DNA of 64,000 bases. Origin: Dongia_B soli. GTDB taxonomy: Bacteria > Pseudomonadota > Alphaproteobacteria > Dongiales > Dongiaceae. The notes beneath the pieces were generated by a model. The model saw only the letters and a program-made list of their open reading frames with translations. It was not told the origin of the DNA and did no database searches. The stretch covers positions 62,001 through 126,000 of the forward strand of contig NZ_JAXCLW010000006.1 in assembly GCF_034044715.1 (NCBI RefSeq), given 5' to 3'. A program made the position numbers and the translations under genes. This document shows, one piece after another, positions 25,526-34,774 of this stretch (positions are counted from its first letter, which is position 1; every line of letters begins with the position of its first letter).

Positions 25526-26269
25526 ATGGCCCTGATCGAAATTCGCGACATTCACAAGAACTTCGGCGGTCATACCGTCTTCAACGGCATGAGCCTGGCA
25601 GTCGAGGAACATCAGGTGGTCTGCCTGATCGGCCCGTCGGGTTGCGGCAAATCCACGTTGCTCCGCTGCATCAACGGGCTGGAGCCGATCGATGGCGGCG
25701 AGATCCGCATCCATGGCGAGCGCATGACCGGGCCGGGCGTCGATGTGAATGCCTTGCGCCGCGATGTCGGCATCGTGTTCCAAAGCTTCAATCTGTTCCC
25801 GCATATGACGGTGCTGGACAATGTCACTTTGGCGCCGATCCAGGTACTGAAAGTGCCGCGCGCCGAAGCGGAAGCCCGGGCCATGGAGCTCCTGAAGCGC
25901 ATCGGCCTCGAACAGAAGGCAACCTCCTATCCCGACCGCCTGTCGGGCGGGCAGCAGCAGCGTGTCGCCATCGTCCGCGCCTTGGCGATGGACCCGATGA
26001 TCATGCTGCTGGATGAAATCACCTCGGCGCTGGACCCGGAACTGGTCGCCGAAGTGCTGTCCATGGTGCGCGATCTCGCCAGGGAAGGGATGACCATGCT
26101 GCTGGCCACCCATGAAATGGGTTTCGCCCGCGAAGTCGCCAGCAAGGTCTGCTTCCTTTATGGCGGCAAGGTACATGAGGAAGGCCCGCCCGAGCAGATC
26201 TTCGGCGCCCCCCGCGAGGAACGCACCCGCAGCTTCCTGCGCCAGATTGTCGACGCCGGGCGGCTGTAG
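25526..26269 (+). CDS. Amino-acid ABC transporter ATP-binding protein
   Basis: Cytoplasmic ATPase of the importer, 247 residues. Walker A is GPSGCGKSTLLRC (about 36-48), Q-loop FQSFNLFPHMTVLDNV, signature LSGGQQQRVAIVRALAM, Walker B IMLLDEITSALDPE and the switch His in LLATHEMGFAREV. This is the GlnQ/HisP type. It overlaps no gene and is last in the operon; a REP pair follows. Confidence 0.92.
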   Translation: MALIEIRDIHKNFGGHTVFNGMSLAVEEHQVVCLIGPSGCGKSTLLRCINGLEPIDGGEIRIHGERMTGPGVDVNALRRDVGIVFQSFNLFPHMTVLDNVTLAPIQVLKVPRAEAEARAMELLKRIGLEQKATSYPDRLSGGQQQRVAIVRALAMDPMIMLLDEITSALDPELVAEVLSMVRDLAREGMTMLLATHEMGFAREVASKVCFLYGGKVHEEGPPEQIFGAPREERTRSFLRQIVDAGRL

Positions 26270-26318
26270 CCGTCTTGCAGGCGTGGCGATCATTGCACGG
26301 CGTTGATGCCATTCCCGC

Positions 26319-26455
26319 TTGTCACCCTCGGACTTGATCCGAGGGTCCATCGGAGCGACTGACGAACGTTACCGATTGGCACCCGACGGCCATCCACGCC
26401 GTACATAGGATCCGCCCTCAACCGTGGACCCTCGGATCAAGTCCGAGGGTGACAA
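26319..26455. repeat. REP pair (-, +)
   Basis: Cores at 26324-26346 (-) and 26428-26450 (+), 104 bp apart, both with the A:T version of the stem. The arms extend beyond the core: GGTCCATCGGAGCGACTGACG after the first. They lie in the 350-bp gap between the ABC ATPase and hemC; the rest of the gap shows no gene. Confidence 0.9.
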
Positions 26456-26619
26456 CCTCGTTTGACTTTGGCGCCGTGCGATGACCGTTTAGGTGTATCT
26501 GAAGATGCAGCCGGACGATTGGCGTCGGATTACCGCATATCAGCGCCGAAAATAGCTGGCATTGCCGGGCGTGGGGGCTATAACTGCCGGAATTCATTCG
26601 CTTCCAGGAGCCGCCTGTC

Positions 26620-27549
26620 ATGACCGCCGCCCTTCTTCGCATTGGAACCCGCGCCAGCCCCATGGCCGTTTCCCAGACGGGACGCGTGGCGCGGGAACTG
26701 GCGGCGGCCAATCCCGAACTGGCCGCGCCGGGCGCGATCGAACTGGTGAAGATCGTCACCACGGGCGACCAGTTGCAGGACCGGAAACTGTCCGAGATCG
26801 GTGGCAAGGCACTGTTCACCAAGGAAATCGAGGAAGCGCTGATCGCCGGCCAGGTGGATATGGCGGTCCATTCGATGAAGGATGTGCCGACGGTATTGCC
26901 GCCGGGCCTGGAGATCGCCTGCATGCTGAAGCGCGACGATCCGCGCGATGCGGTGATGGCGGCCGGTTGCAAAAGCTTCGACGATTTGCCGGCCGGCGCC
27001 ACGATCGGCACATCCTCGCTGCGCCGTGCAGCGCAGGTGCTGCATCGCTGGCCGCAGTTGAAAGTCGTGCCCTATCGCGGCAACGCCAATACGCGGTTGC
27101 GCAAGCTGCAGGAAGGTGTCGTGGATGCAACCATCCTGGCGCTCTCTGGCCTGCATCGCATCGACCGGCTCGATGTCATTTCCTTCATCATGTCGGTGGA
27201 AGACATGCTGCCGGCGGTCGGGCAGGGGGCGCTTGGTGTGGAGATCCGCAGCGATGACCAGCGCGCGCGCAACTGGCTGGCGCCGCTGCGCGATGAGCCA
27301 TCGGAAATCTGCGTCAATGCCGAACGCAGCCTGCTGATGACACTCGACGGTTCCTGTCGCACGCCGATCGCCGCCCTGGCGGAGATCGACGACGAGGGTG
27401 AGTTGCGTTTGCGCGGTTTGCTGGCACAACCTGATGGATCGCAACTGGTGCAGGGCGAGCGTCGCGGCAAGCCGAGTGACGGTGAAAAACTCGGCCAGGA
27501 TCTCGGCCTCGAGTTGAAAAAGAAACTGCCGATCATGCCGACGCATTAA
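26620..27549 (+). CDS. hemC: Hydroxymethylbilane synthase (porphobilinogen deaminase)
   Basis: Assembles four porphobilinogens into hydroxymethylbilane for haem and sirohaem synthesis. The 309 residues show IGTRASPMAVSQT at the start, HSMKDVPTVLPPGLEIACML, IGTSSLRRAAQV and YRGNANTRLRKL. C246 in LDGSCRTPIAAL is the attachment site of the dipyrromethane cofactor. Monocistronic in appearance, with a hairpin about 80 bp downstream. Sirohaem need links it functionally to cysI. Confidence 0.95.
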   Translation: MTAALLRIGTRASPMAVSQTGRVARELAAANPELAAPGAIELVKIVTTGDQLQDRKLSEIGGKALFTKEIEEALIAGQVDMAVHSMKDVPTVLPPGLEIACMLKRDDPRDAVMAAGCKSFDDLPAGATIGTSSLRRAAQVLHRWPQLKVVPYRGNANTRLRKLQEGVVDATILALSGLHRIDRLDVISFIMSVEDMLPAVGQGALGVEIRSDDQRARNWLAPLRDEPSEICVNAERSLLMTLDGSCRTPIAALAEIDDEGELRLRGLLAQPDGSQLVQGERRGKPSDGEKLGQDLGLELKKKLPIMPTH

Positions 27550-27628
27550 GTCCCATCAAGGCTGCCTATGGCGAGCAGTCGCGATGGCGGAACCTGCCGC
27601 GAATTGGTCATGCCGATTGAAGAGCGTC

Positions 27629-27653
27629 AAAGCCCCATCCGCCGTGGGGCTTT
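27629..27653 (+). terminator. Probable hemC terminator
   Basis: AAAGCCCCA-TCCGCCG-TGGGGCTTT, nine-base arms with built-in TTT tail, 80 bp after the hemC stop. Confidence 0.6.
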
Positions 27654-27787
27654 CTACGTTGGGGCTTTGCTCCCATGCGACTTAAGGAACATTGCATGGC
27701 GCGGCCTGTCCAATTAGGCTGGCTCTTATCTGATCGCAATCCAATCAGAAATCCCAATCCGTAACGCTGAGAGTGAAGGTGGTGACT

Positions 27788-29218
27788 ATGTCGAACGCCC
27801 TGAAATTCTACATCAATGGCGCCTGGGTCGATCCGGTGACGCCAAAGACGCTGGATGTCATCAACCCGGCCACCGAAGAATCCTTCGCCAAGATTTCCGT
27901 CGGCAGTGCCGCCGATGTCGATCGCGCGGTCGCGGCGGCGCGCGCGGCTTTCCCGAAATTCTCGCAGACCAGCAAGGCCGAGCGCCTGAAGTTGCTGAAT
28001 AAGATCCTGGAAATCTATAATCGGCGCGCCGAGGATGTCGCCAAGGCGGTTTCCGATGAAATGGGCGCACCGATGGGCTGGGCCCGCGATGCGCAGACCT
28101 GGGCCGGCCGCGCCCATATGGAAGCGACGATCAAGGCGCTGGAAGATTTCGAATTCGAGCATCAGCGTGGCCATAGCAAGATCGTCAAGGAAGCGATCGG
28201 CGTCTGCGCCCTGATCACGCCCTGGAACTGGCCGCTCAATCAGATCGTCTGCAAGGTGGCGCCCGCCATCGCCGCCGGCTGCACCATGGTGCTGAAGCCA
28301 AGCGAGATCGCGCCGATGAGCGGCCTGGTCTGGACCGAGATCCTGCACGAAGCCGGCGTCCCGGCCGGCGTCTATAACATGGTGAATGGCGACGGCCCGT
28401 CGGTCGGCCAGGTGATGGCCGGGCATAAGGATGTCGATATGGTGTCCTTCACCGGTTCGACCCGCGCCGGCATCATCGTCGCGAAGACGGCGGCCGATAC
28501 GGTGAAGCGCGTGGCCCAGGAACTGGGCGGCAAGTCGCCGAACATCATCCTGCCGGATGCCGATTTCGAAACTGCCGTGACCAAGGGTGTGGAAGGTTGC
28601 TTCGGTAATAGCGGCCAGTCCTGCGACGCGCCGACCCGCATGCTGGTGCCGCTCCAGCGTCATGACGAAGCCTTGAAGATCGCGAAGCAGGCGGCCGAGG
28701 CCCATAAGGTTGGCGATCCCAAGGCGGACGGCACAGTACTCGGCCCGGTGGTGAGCGATGTGCAGTTCAACAAGATCCAGCGCCTGATCGAATCCGGCAT
28801 CGCCGAAGGGGCGACCCTGGTCACCGGTGGCACCGGTCGTCCGGAAGGCCTCAATCGCGGCTATTACGTGCGTCCGACCGTGTTCGGCAATGTGCGTCCC
28901 GACATGACCATTGCGCGGGAAGAAATCTTCGGCCCGGTCCTCTCGATCATGCCCTATGAGTCCGAGGAGCAGGCGATCGAGATCGCCAATGACACGGTCT
29001 ATGGCCTTGCCGCCTATGTGCAGTCGAAGGATATCAAGCATGCCCGCAAGGTGGCGCGCCAGTTGCGCGCCGGCCAGGTCAGCATCAATTATCCGGACTG
29101 GGACACCTTCGCGCCCTTCGGCGGCTACAAGCAGTCGGGCAATGGCCGCGAATATGCCGATTGGGGCATCCATGACTTCCTGGAAGTCAAAGGCATCGTC
29201 GGCTACGGCGAAGAATAA
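27788..29218 (+). CDS. Aldehyde dehydrogenase family protein
   Basis: NAD(P)-dependent aldehyde dehydrogenase, 476 residues. TPWNWPLNQIVCKVAPAIAAG and SFTGSTRAG mark the cofactor domain. The catalytic pair is E245 in QELGGKSPN and C279 in NSGQSCDAP. EEIFGPVLSIM and GYKQSGNGREYADWG complete the pattern. GAAGGTGGTGACT precedes ATG 27788; an in-frame GTG 15 bp earlier would remove that site. It is monocistronic with a strong terminator. The aldehyde oxidised cannot be told from sequence. Confidence 0.92.
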   Translation: MSNALKFYINGAWVDPVTPKTLDVINPATEESFAKISVGSAADVDRAVAAARAAFPKFSQTSKAERLKLLNKILEIYNRRAEDVAKAVSDEMGAPMGWARDAQTWAGRAHMEATIKALEDFEFEHQRGHSKIVKEAIGVCALITPWNWPLNQIVCKVAPAIAAGCTMVLKPSEIAPMSGLVWTEILHEAGVPAGVYNMVNGDGPSVGQVMAGHKDVDMVSFTGSTRAGIIVAKTAADTVKRVAQELGGKSPNIILPDADFETAVTKGVEGCFGNSGQSCDAPTRMLVPLQRHDEALKIAKQAAEAHKVGDPKADGTVLGPVVSDVQFNKIQRLIESGIAEGATLVTGGTGRPEGLNRGYYVRPTVFGNVRPDMTIAREEIFGPVLSIMPYESEEQAIEIANDTVYGLAAYVQSKDIKHARKVARQLRAGQVSINYPDWDTFAPFGGYKQSGNGREYADWGIHDFLEVKGIVGYGEE

Positions 29219-29244
29219 CCTCGCCACTGCTCAGATGTGAAAGC

Positions 29245-29281
29245 CCGCGCCTCGGATCGTCTCCGGGGCGCGGTTTTTTTT
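29245..29281 (+). terminator. Rho-independent terminator after aldehyde dehydrogenase
   Basis: Eleven-bp stem CCGCGCCTCGG / CCGGGGCGCGG (one T-G pair), seven-base loop, then eight T. Confidence 0.92.
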
Positions 29282-29330
29282 ATGCAGAGGCGTTGGCGAT
29301 GGCCATCGCATCCTATCTACCATCTCCCGC

Positions 29331-29466
29331 TTGTCACCCTCGGGCTTGACCCGAGGGTCCACCGGAGCAACTGATGAATATTGCCGGATGTACACTGGCG
29401 TTCGGCACATCTGGCATCACGACCGGCTTCTGCCATGGACCCTCGGATCAAGTCCGAGGGTGACAA
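29331..29466. repeat. REP pair (-, +)
   Basis: Cores at 29336-29358 (-, G:C stem) and 29439-29461 (+, A:T stem), 103 bp apart, between the aldehyde dehydrogenase terminator and the stop of the convergent Nramp gene. Confidence 0.9.
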
Positions 29467-29530
29467 CCTCGCTTGTGGCGCGCGTTGTGCGACAAGCATT
29501 TCATCGCGAGCAAGTGTGACAATCCTCCGC

Positions 29531-30847
29531 TCACACAACGAATTGCCAAAGCAGCCAGATATTGCAAGTGAGGATCAGGGCGAAGATCGCCCAGGCGATG
29601 GTGGCCAGGACCGGGCCGCTGGCATAGCTGCCCATCAGGCGCTTGCTGCTGGTGAAGCGGATCAGCGGATAGACGGCGAAGGGAAGCTGGATGCTGAGCA
29701 CGACCTGGGTCGCCACCAGCAGCTTGCCGACCGATCCTTCGCCGAGCCAGAGTACACCGATGAGCGCCGGGCCGAGGGCCAGAGCGCGGGTGATCAGGCG
29801 GCGCTGATAACAGGGGATCTTGAGATTGAGGAAGCCTTCCAGGATCACTTGCCCGGCGATGGTGCCGGTGAAGGTCGAGCTTTGTCCCGAAGCGAGCAGA
29901 GCAAGGCCGAAGATAACGGCGGCGGCAACCGAGCCGGCGACCGGTTCCAGCAGGCGAAAGGCTTCATCGATCTCGCTCACCGCCGTATGGCCGTTGCTGT
30001 GGAAGGCGGTGGCGGCGGTGACCAGGATCGCCGCATTGATCAGCATGGCGATGACCAGCGAACCGGTGATATCCGCCGTGCCGAGCCAGATCGCCTCGCG
30101 TTTCGAGCCGATGCCACCGCCCAACAGCCGCGTCTGCACGATCGAGCTGTGCAGATAAAGATTATGCGGCATCACTGTCGCGCCGATAATGCCGACGGCG
30201 AGATAAAGCGCGTGAGGCTCGGCAAGGATTTGCGTCTGCGGAATGAAGCCGCGCGCCACATCCGCGATGGCAGGCGATAGCAAGATAAGCTCGATCGCAA
30301 AGCAGATGGCGATCGTCGCCACAAGGCCGAGCACGATGGCTTCCAATTGCCGGAAACCCGAGCCCTTCAGATAGAGCACGATCACCGTGTCCAGCCCGGT
30401 CAGCAGCACGCCGAGCCAGAGGGGGATATGGAAGAGCAGGTGGAGCGCCAGGGCGGAGCCGAGAACTTCTGCGATATCGCAAGCGATGATCGCCGATTCC
30501 GCCAGCACCCAGAGCAGCATGGCGACCGGTTTTGGATATTGTTCGCGGCAGAGCCGCGCGAGATCCCGCTCCACTACGATGCCGAGCCGCGCGCAGAGTG
30601 TCTGCAGCACGATGCCGGCAAGGCTGGACAGCGCCACCACATAGAGCAGCGCCGTGCCGAAGCGCGATCCCGCCTCGATATCCGTGGCCCAGTTGCCAGG
30701 ATCCATATAGCCAACCGAGATCAGCAGGCCCGGTCCGGCAAAGCGCAGCAGCTTCTTCCAGGCCGGCAAGCCGGCGGGAAGGGCGACCGTGCCGCGAACC
30801 TCGGAAGGACAGAAAGGGGCGGTCGCGGTGGTCGGTAGGCTGAGCAT
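29531..30847 (-). CDS. mntH: Nramp-family divalent metal transporter
   Basis: Proton-coupled Mn2+/Fe2+ importer with 11 predicted membrane segments in 438 residues. The two metal-binding unwound-helix motifs are intact: DPGN at 49-52 (GYMDPGNWATD) and MPHNL at 226-230 (ATVMPHNLYLHSS). The transport signature GQSSTFTGTIAGQVILEGF is also present. The 115 bp upstream show no metal-regulator box that I can recognise. REP pairs flank the gene on both sides. Confidence 0.93.
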   Translation of the reverse strand: MLSLPTTATAPFCPSEVRGTVALPAGLPAWKKLLRFAGPGLLISVGYMDPGNWATDIEAGSRFGTALLYVVALSSLAGIVLQTLCARLGIVVERDLARLCREQYPKPVAMLLWVLAESAIIACDIAEVLGSALALHLLFHIPLWLGVLLTGLDTVIVLYLKGSGFRQLEAIVLGLVATIAICFAIELILLSPAIADVARGFIPQTQILAEPHALYLAVGIIGATVMPHNLYLHSSIVQTRLLGGGIGSKREAIWLGTADITGSLVIAMLINAAILVTAATAFHSNGHTAVSEIDEAFRLLEPVAGSVAAAVIFGLALLASGQSSTFTGTIAGQVILEGFLNLKIPCYQRRLITRALALGPALIGVLWLGEGSVGKLLVATQVVLSIQLPFAVYPLIRFTSSKRLMGSYASGPVLATIAWAIFALILTCNIWLLWQFVV

Positions 30848-30973
30848 TGGGGTCCTTTGATCAAGTCAGAATCGGTCGGCAGCACGATACAATGAGACGC
30901 GGCGCAACGCAGCCAGCTTGTCAGCCGTTGTGAGTGATTTTGTTTTTAGACGGATGAGAGCCGTCAGTCGCCG

Positions 30974-31117
30974 CGATGGACCCTCGGATCAAGGTCGAGG
31001 GTGACAGGCGGAGGATGGTGGGCATCGTGCGAACTCGTTGGCGGCAATGCCGCCGGTGTCGCGCGACGCCAATTGCAAACAAGGTTGTCACCCTCGACTT
31101 GATCCGAGGGTCCATCG
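30974..31117. repeat. REP pair (+, -)
   Basis: Cores at 30980-31002 (+) and 31090-31111 (-), 110 bp apart. Both are degenerate: the first has GGTCG in place of GTCCG, the second lacks one base. They sit in the 484-bp gap between mntH and the GST gene; the remaining 200 bp hold nothing recognisable. Confidence 0.85.
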
Positions 31118-31331
31118 TTGAGGCTGATGAACGGCGTCGAGGCCAACTGCCCGGATAGCCGTGTGTGAAAAAGGGATTTACCTGCATAGCTCCCGTCAGG
31201 TGGCTACGACTTGACGGCGGGCATCGGAGTCGCGGAGAGTACCTCGATCGACCGGCCGTTCGGCGGGTCACCACCATACGCGACGGGTCATCCGTCATCG
31301 TCTCTATTTATGATTCAAAGGATCTGTCCCC

Positions 31332-32033
31332 ATGATCGACCTCCATTACTGGACGACGCCGAATGGCCATAAGATCACGATCTTTCTGGAAGAGGCGGGC
31401 CTGCCTTATCGCATCATCCCGGTGAATATCAGCAATGGCGACCAGTTCAAGCCGGACTTCCTGAAGATCGCGCCGAACAACCGCATTCCCGCCATCGTCG
31501 ATCATGATCCGGCGGAGCCCGGCGCCCCGATCAGCATTTTCGAATCCGGCGCGATCCTGCTCTATATCGCGGACAAGACCGGCAAGTTCCTGCCGAAGGA
31601 TCTGCGCGGGCGCAATGACGCGCTGCAATGGCTGTTCTGGCAGATGGGCGGCCTGGGGCCGATGGCCGGGCAGAATCATCATTTCTCCGCTTATGCGCCG
31701 GAGAAGATTCCCTATGCCATCAGCCGCTATGTCAACGAGACCAACCGCCTTTACGGCGTGTTGAACAAGCGCCTGGCCGATCGCGAATTCATCGCCGGCG
31801 ATTATTCCATTGCCGATATGGCCTCCTATCCCTGGATCGTTCCCTATGAACGGCAGCAGCAGAAGCTGGAGGATTTCCCGCATCTGAAGCGCTGGTTCGA
31901 AGCGGTCCGGGCGCGGCCCGCCGTTGTGCGCGCCTATGACAAGGCGAAGGAGATCAACGAGCAGGCAACCGTGGGTGACGAGCAGTCCCGCAAGATCCTG
32001 TTCGGGCAGACAGCTTCCGTCATCAAGAACTGA
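31332..32033 (+). CDS. Glutathione S-transferase, YfcG/YghU-like
   Basis: A 233-residue GST. The thioredoxin-fold N-terminal domain starts IDLHYWTTPNGHKITIFLEE, with the conserved cis-Pro and substrate region NNRIPAIVD and SIFESGAILLYIADKTG (glutathione gamma-glutamyl contacts). The helical C-terminal domain has FWQMGGLGPMAGQNHHFSAYA and FIAGDYSIADMASYPWI. TTPNG near the N-terminus is the mark of the disulfide-bond oxidoreductase type, in which Thr/Asn rather than Ser/Tyr contacts glutathione. A second GST starts 13 bp later. Confidence 0.88.
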   Translation: MIDLHYWTTPNGHKITIFLEEAGLPYRIIPVNISNGDQFKPDFLKIAPNNRIPAIVDHDPAEPGAPISIFESGAILLYIADKTGKFLPKDLRGRNDALQWLFWQMGGLGPMAGQNHHFSAYAPEKIPYAISRYVNETNRLYGVLNKRLADREFIAGDYSIADMASYPWIVPYERQQQKLEDFPHLKRWFEAVRARPAVVRAYDKAKEINEQATVGDEQSRKILFGQTASVIKN

Positions 32034-32046
32034 AGCAAGCCCCAGC

Positions 32047-32739
32047 ATGGCTCGGCTGCTTTATGACCTGGCCGGCGCCGATCCCGCGCGCCGGTTCAGC
32101 CCCTATTGCTGGCGCATTCGCATGGCGCTGGCGCATAAGGACCTGCCGGTGGAGACGGTGCCCTGGCAGTTCCTCGACAAGGAGGCCATCGCGCCTTCGG
32201 GCCACGGCAAGGTGCCGGTCCTGGTCGATGACGGCAAATGGCTGGCTGAATCCTGGACCATCGCCTGCTATCTGGAGGAGACCTATCCCGACCGGCCGTC
32301 ACTCTTCGGTGGCGGCAAGGGGCCGGAGCTCAGCCATTATTTCTCGGTGCTCGGCGATACGCTGGTCGGGGCCTTCTTTCGCTTCGTCGCCGGCGATATT
32401 GAGAAGGTATTGGCGGGTGAGAACCGCGCCTATTATCGCGAGAGCCGCGAAAAGCGGATCGGCATGACGCTGGAGGAACTGACGGCTGACCGCGAAGGCA
32501 GATTGCCCGCTTTGCGGGACAGCCTGGCACCCCTGCGTGCCGCCTTGAAGGCGCAGCCGTATCTTGGCGGTGACAAGCCGCTTTATGCCGATTACGCGGT
32601 GTTCGGTGCTTTCCAATGGGCGCGCTGCGTCAGCCCGTTCCAGTTGCTGGCCGAAGACGATCCGATCCGTAGCTGGCGCGACCGGCTGCTGGATGCTTTC
32701 GACGGCCTTGCCCGGAAGGCGCCAGCTTTCGATACCTGA
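32047..32739 (+). CDS. Glutathione S-transferase family protein
   Basis: A 230-residue GST-fold protein. FSPYCWRIRMALAHKDLPVE gives the N-terminal domain with a single active-site-type Cys/Ser region (SPYC), and HGKVPVLVDDGKWLAESWTI is the glutathione-contact segment. The C-terminal helical domain follows. It is unlike the preceding GST in sequence, so the pair is not a recent duplication. It begins 13 bp after the first GST and is followed 35 bp later by the SDR gene, forming a likely three-gene detoxification unit. Confidence 0.85.
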   Translation: MARLLYDLAGADPARRFSPYCWRIRMALAHKDLPVETVPWQFLDKEAIAPSGHGKVPVLVDDGKWLAESWTIACYLEETYPDRPSLFGGGKGPELSHYFSVLGDTLVGAFFRFVAGDIEKVLAGENRAYYRESREKRIGMTLEELTADREGRLPALRDSLAPLRAALKAQPYLGGDKPLYADYAVFGAFQWARCVSPFQLLAEDDPIRSWRDRLLDAFDGLARKAPAFDT

Positions 32740-32774
32740 CGCGGCTTTCGATAACTAACCCGAGGGAGACGAAG

Positions 32775-33650
32775 ATGACGCAGGCTGCTTCCCAGACTTC
32801 CTTTCATCCCGCATTGACTGAAGGCCGCGTCGCCGTCATCACCGGCGCGGCGGGCGGCATCGGCCTGGCGACTGCCAAGCGCTTGGCCGAACGCGGCATG
32901 AAACTTTGCCTCGCCGATCTTGCCGGCCCCGCCTTGGATGCAGCGGCCGATGCGGTGGCCAGGATCGCCGCCAAGGGGGAGAGCGATGTCATCGCCGTGG
33001 CGACCGATGTCAGCAAGCCGGAAGAGGTGCGCCGGCTGAAGGATACGGTCTATGCCGCTTTCGGCGAGGTGGCCGTGCTGATGAACAATGCGGCGATCGG
33101 CAATGGCGGCGGGCCCTGGGAGAATTACGACCGCTGGCGGCAATTGCTGGAGGTCAATCTCTGGGGCGTCATCAATGGGGTGCAGGTTTTCGCCCCGGCG
33201 ATGATCGCCCAGCGCAAGAGCGGTGCCATCATCAATACCGGTTCGAAGCAGGGCATCACCACGCCGCCGGGCGATACCGCCTATAATGTCAGCAAGGCGG
33301 GCGTCAAAGTGCTCACCGAGGCGGTGGCACATCAATTGCGCAACACGCCTGATTGCCAGATCACCGCGCATCTGCTCATCCCCGGCTATACCTTCACCGG
33401 CATCACCGGCGCGAAGCCCGGCGATGCCAAGCCGGACGCCGCCTGGACCGCGGAACAGGTGGCGAACTTTCTGCTGCAAGGCATGGCGGCGGGCGATTTC
33501 TATATCCTCTGCCCGGACAATGCCGTCGCCCGCGAGACCGATAATCGCCGCATGCAATGGGCGATGGAGGACATCATCAAAAACCGCCCGGCGCTGTCGC
33601 GCTGGCATCCCGATTACAAAGATGCGTTTGAGGCCTTTGTGAAGCGGTAG
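32775..33650 (+). CDS. Short-chain dehydrogenase/reductase
   Basis: Classical SDR of 291 residues. The NAD(P) site is TGAAGGIG (about 24-31), followed by NNAAIGNGG. The catalytic Tyr and Lys are in TAYNVSKAG. An ending of about 60 residues (ETDNRRMQWAMEDIIKN) is longer than in simple reductases. CGAGGGAGACGAAG precedes ATG. Substrate unknown; its place after two GSTs suggests oxidation or reduction of a glutathione-conjugate or xenobiotic product, which is inference from position. Confidence 0.87.
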   Translation: MTQAASQTSFHPALTEGRVAVITGAAGGIGLATAKRLAERGMKLCLADLAGPALDAAADAVARIAAKGESDVIAVATDVSKPEEVRRLKDTVYAAFGEVAVLMNNAAIGNGGGPWENYDRWRQLLEVNLWGVINGVQVFAPAMIAQRKSGAIINTGSKQGITTPPGDTAYNVSKAGVKVLTEAVAHQLRNTPDCQITAHLLIPGYTFTGITGAKPGDAKPDAAWTAEQVANFLLQGMAAGDFYILCPDNAVARETDNRRMQWAMEDIIKNRPALSRWHPDYKDAFEAFVKR

Positions 33651-33698
33651 GGGCAGCATCGCGTCCTCGTCGATGCACGACGCATAGAACAAGTGAGA

Positions 33699-33953
33699 TT
33701 GTCACCCTCGGACTTTATCCGAGGATCCATGCACGAGGTCGGGTGTGATGTCACATGAGGATGTCGGGCACGGCTGCTTGCCGAGCATATATCGTCAGTC
33801 GTCCCGATGGACCCTCGGGTCGAGCCCGAGGGTGACAGCCTTGTTTGTTGTGTGCGCTGTGCGACGTCATCGAATATCGGTGTTGCCGGCTATCGCAGGG
33901 GTGCTCATGACATATTCACTTGTCACCCTCGGACTTGGTCCGAGGGTCCATCG
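33699..33953. repeat. REP cluster, three copies (-, +, -)
   Basis: Cores at 33704-33726 (-, loop CTTTA), 33811-33833 (+, loop TCGAG) and 33925-33947 (-, loop CTTGG). Spacings are 107 and 114 bp. Loops vary while stems pair. They fill the 341-bp gap between the SDR and anti-sigma stops; nothing else is seen there. Confidence 0.9.
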
Positions 33954-33991
33954 GGGCGACTGATGAATAACGGCTCCCTTGCCCAGACCAA

Positions 33992-34774
33992 TCAAATCTT
34001 GCCGCTGATCTGGCGGCGCACCTCGTCGGCCAAGGGATGCAGCATCTGCGCCGGCGCTTCGGAGACGAGGCTATAGCCGATGCCGTCATTGGCCCAGGCA
34101 TATCCGGCGACGCTGCCGTAATTGAGTTCCGACATCGTCGCCTCCTTCTCCACCGCCATCGGACGCACCAAAACAGCGATGCGAATGCCCTTGTCATCGT
34201 CATAGAGGAACAGGCCGGCGGGGCCATGCGCGGTTGCGACCAGACGGCCGCCCATGAAGCGATATCCGGCCGTGGCGAGATCGGGCACGCTGACCGGATG
34301 TTGCAAGCGATTGGAGACCCAGCGGATCAATTCGTCGCGGCCGCCGGCGTCGATTTCCACCGGCCGCTTGCGGTCGGGAGCATAGACCGCATAGCTCGCC
34401 GCGGCTTCTTCACCCAAGGCAATGATGCCGGTTTCGGGCGGCAGTGTCAGGCTGCGTGCCGACCATCCGGAAACGCCGCCGAGGGCGAGGCACAGCACCG
34501 CTGCCGCAACTGCACGCGAGCCGGGACGGAACCGCCGCCGTTCGCGGGCTTCGATCAGGCGGGCCAGAGAAAGCTCAGGCGGGACCGGTTCTTCGGCGAT
34601 GGGTTTCAGGGCGTCGCGCAAGGCGTCGCGCTGGGCTGCATAGCCGGCGACGCGCGCGGCGATATCCGGATGGCGGTCGAGATAGGCCTTCACTTCATCG
34701 CGCCGGGCAGGCTCCAGCGCCTGATCGACATAGGCCTGCAGATCGTCTTCGCCGATCGGTCGACCGGTGATCAT
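33992..34774 (-). CDS. Membrane anti-sigma factor
   Basis: A 260-residue single-pass protein. The N-terminal cytosolic domain (1-85) looks like an anti-sigma fold: ITGRPIGEDDLQAYVDQALEP, then DIAARVAGYAAQRDAL. One membrane helix follows (AVAAAVLCLALGGVSGWSA, about 88-106), then a 150-residue periplasmic sensor-like part. No HxxxCxxC zinc motif is visible, so it is a zinc-free type. Its start overlaps the sigma-factor stop by four bases (ATGA), the usual coupling of such pairs. It is expected to hold the sigma factor inactive until a periplasmic signal. Confidence 0.85.
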   Translation of the reverse strand: MITGRPIGEDDLQAYVDQALEPARRDEVKAYLDRHPDIAARVAGYAAQRDALRDALKPIAEEPVPPELSLARLIEARERRRFRPGSRAVAAAVLCLALGGVSGWSARSLTLPPETGIIALGEEAAASYAVYAPDRKRPVEIDAGGRDELIRWVSNRLQHPVSVPDLATAGYRFMGGRLVATAHGPAGLFLYDDDKGIRIAVLVRPMAVEKEATMSELNYGSVAGYAWANDGIGYSLVSEAPAQMLHPLADEVRRQISGKI

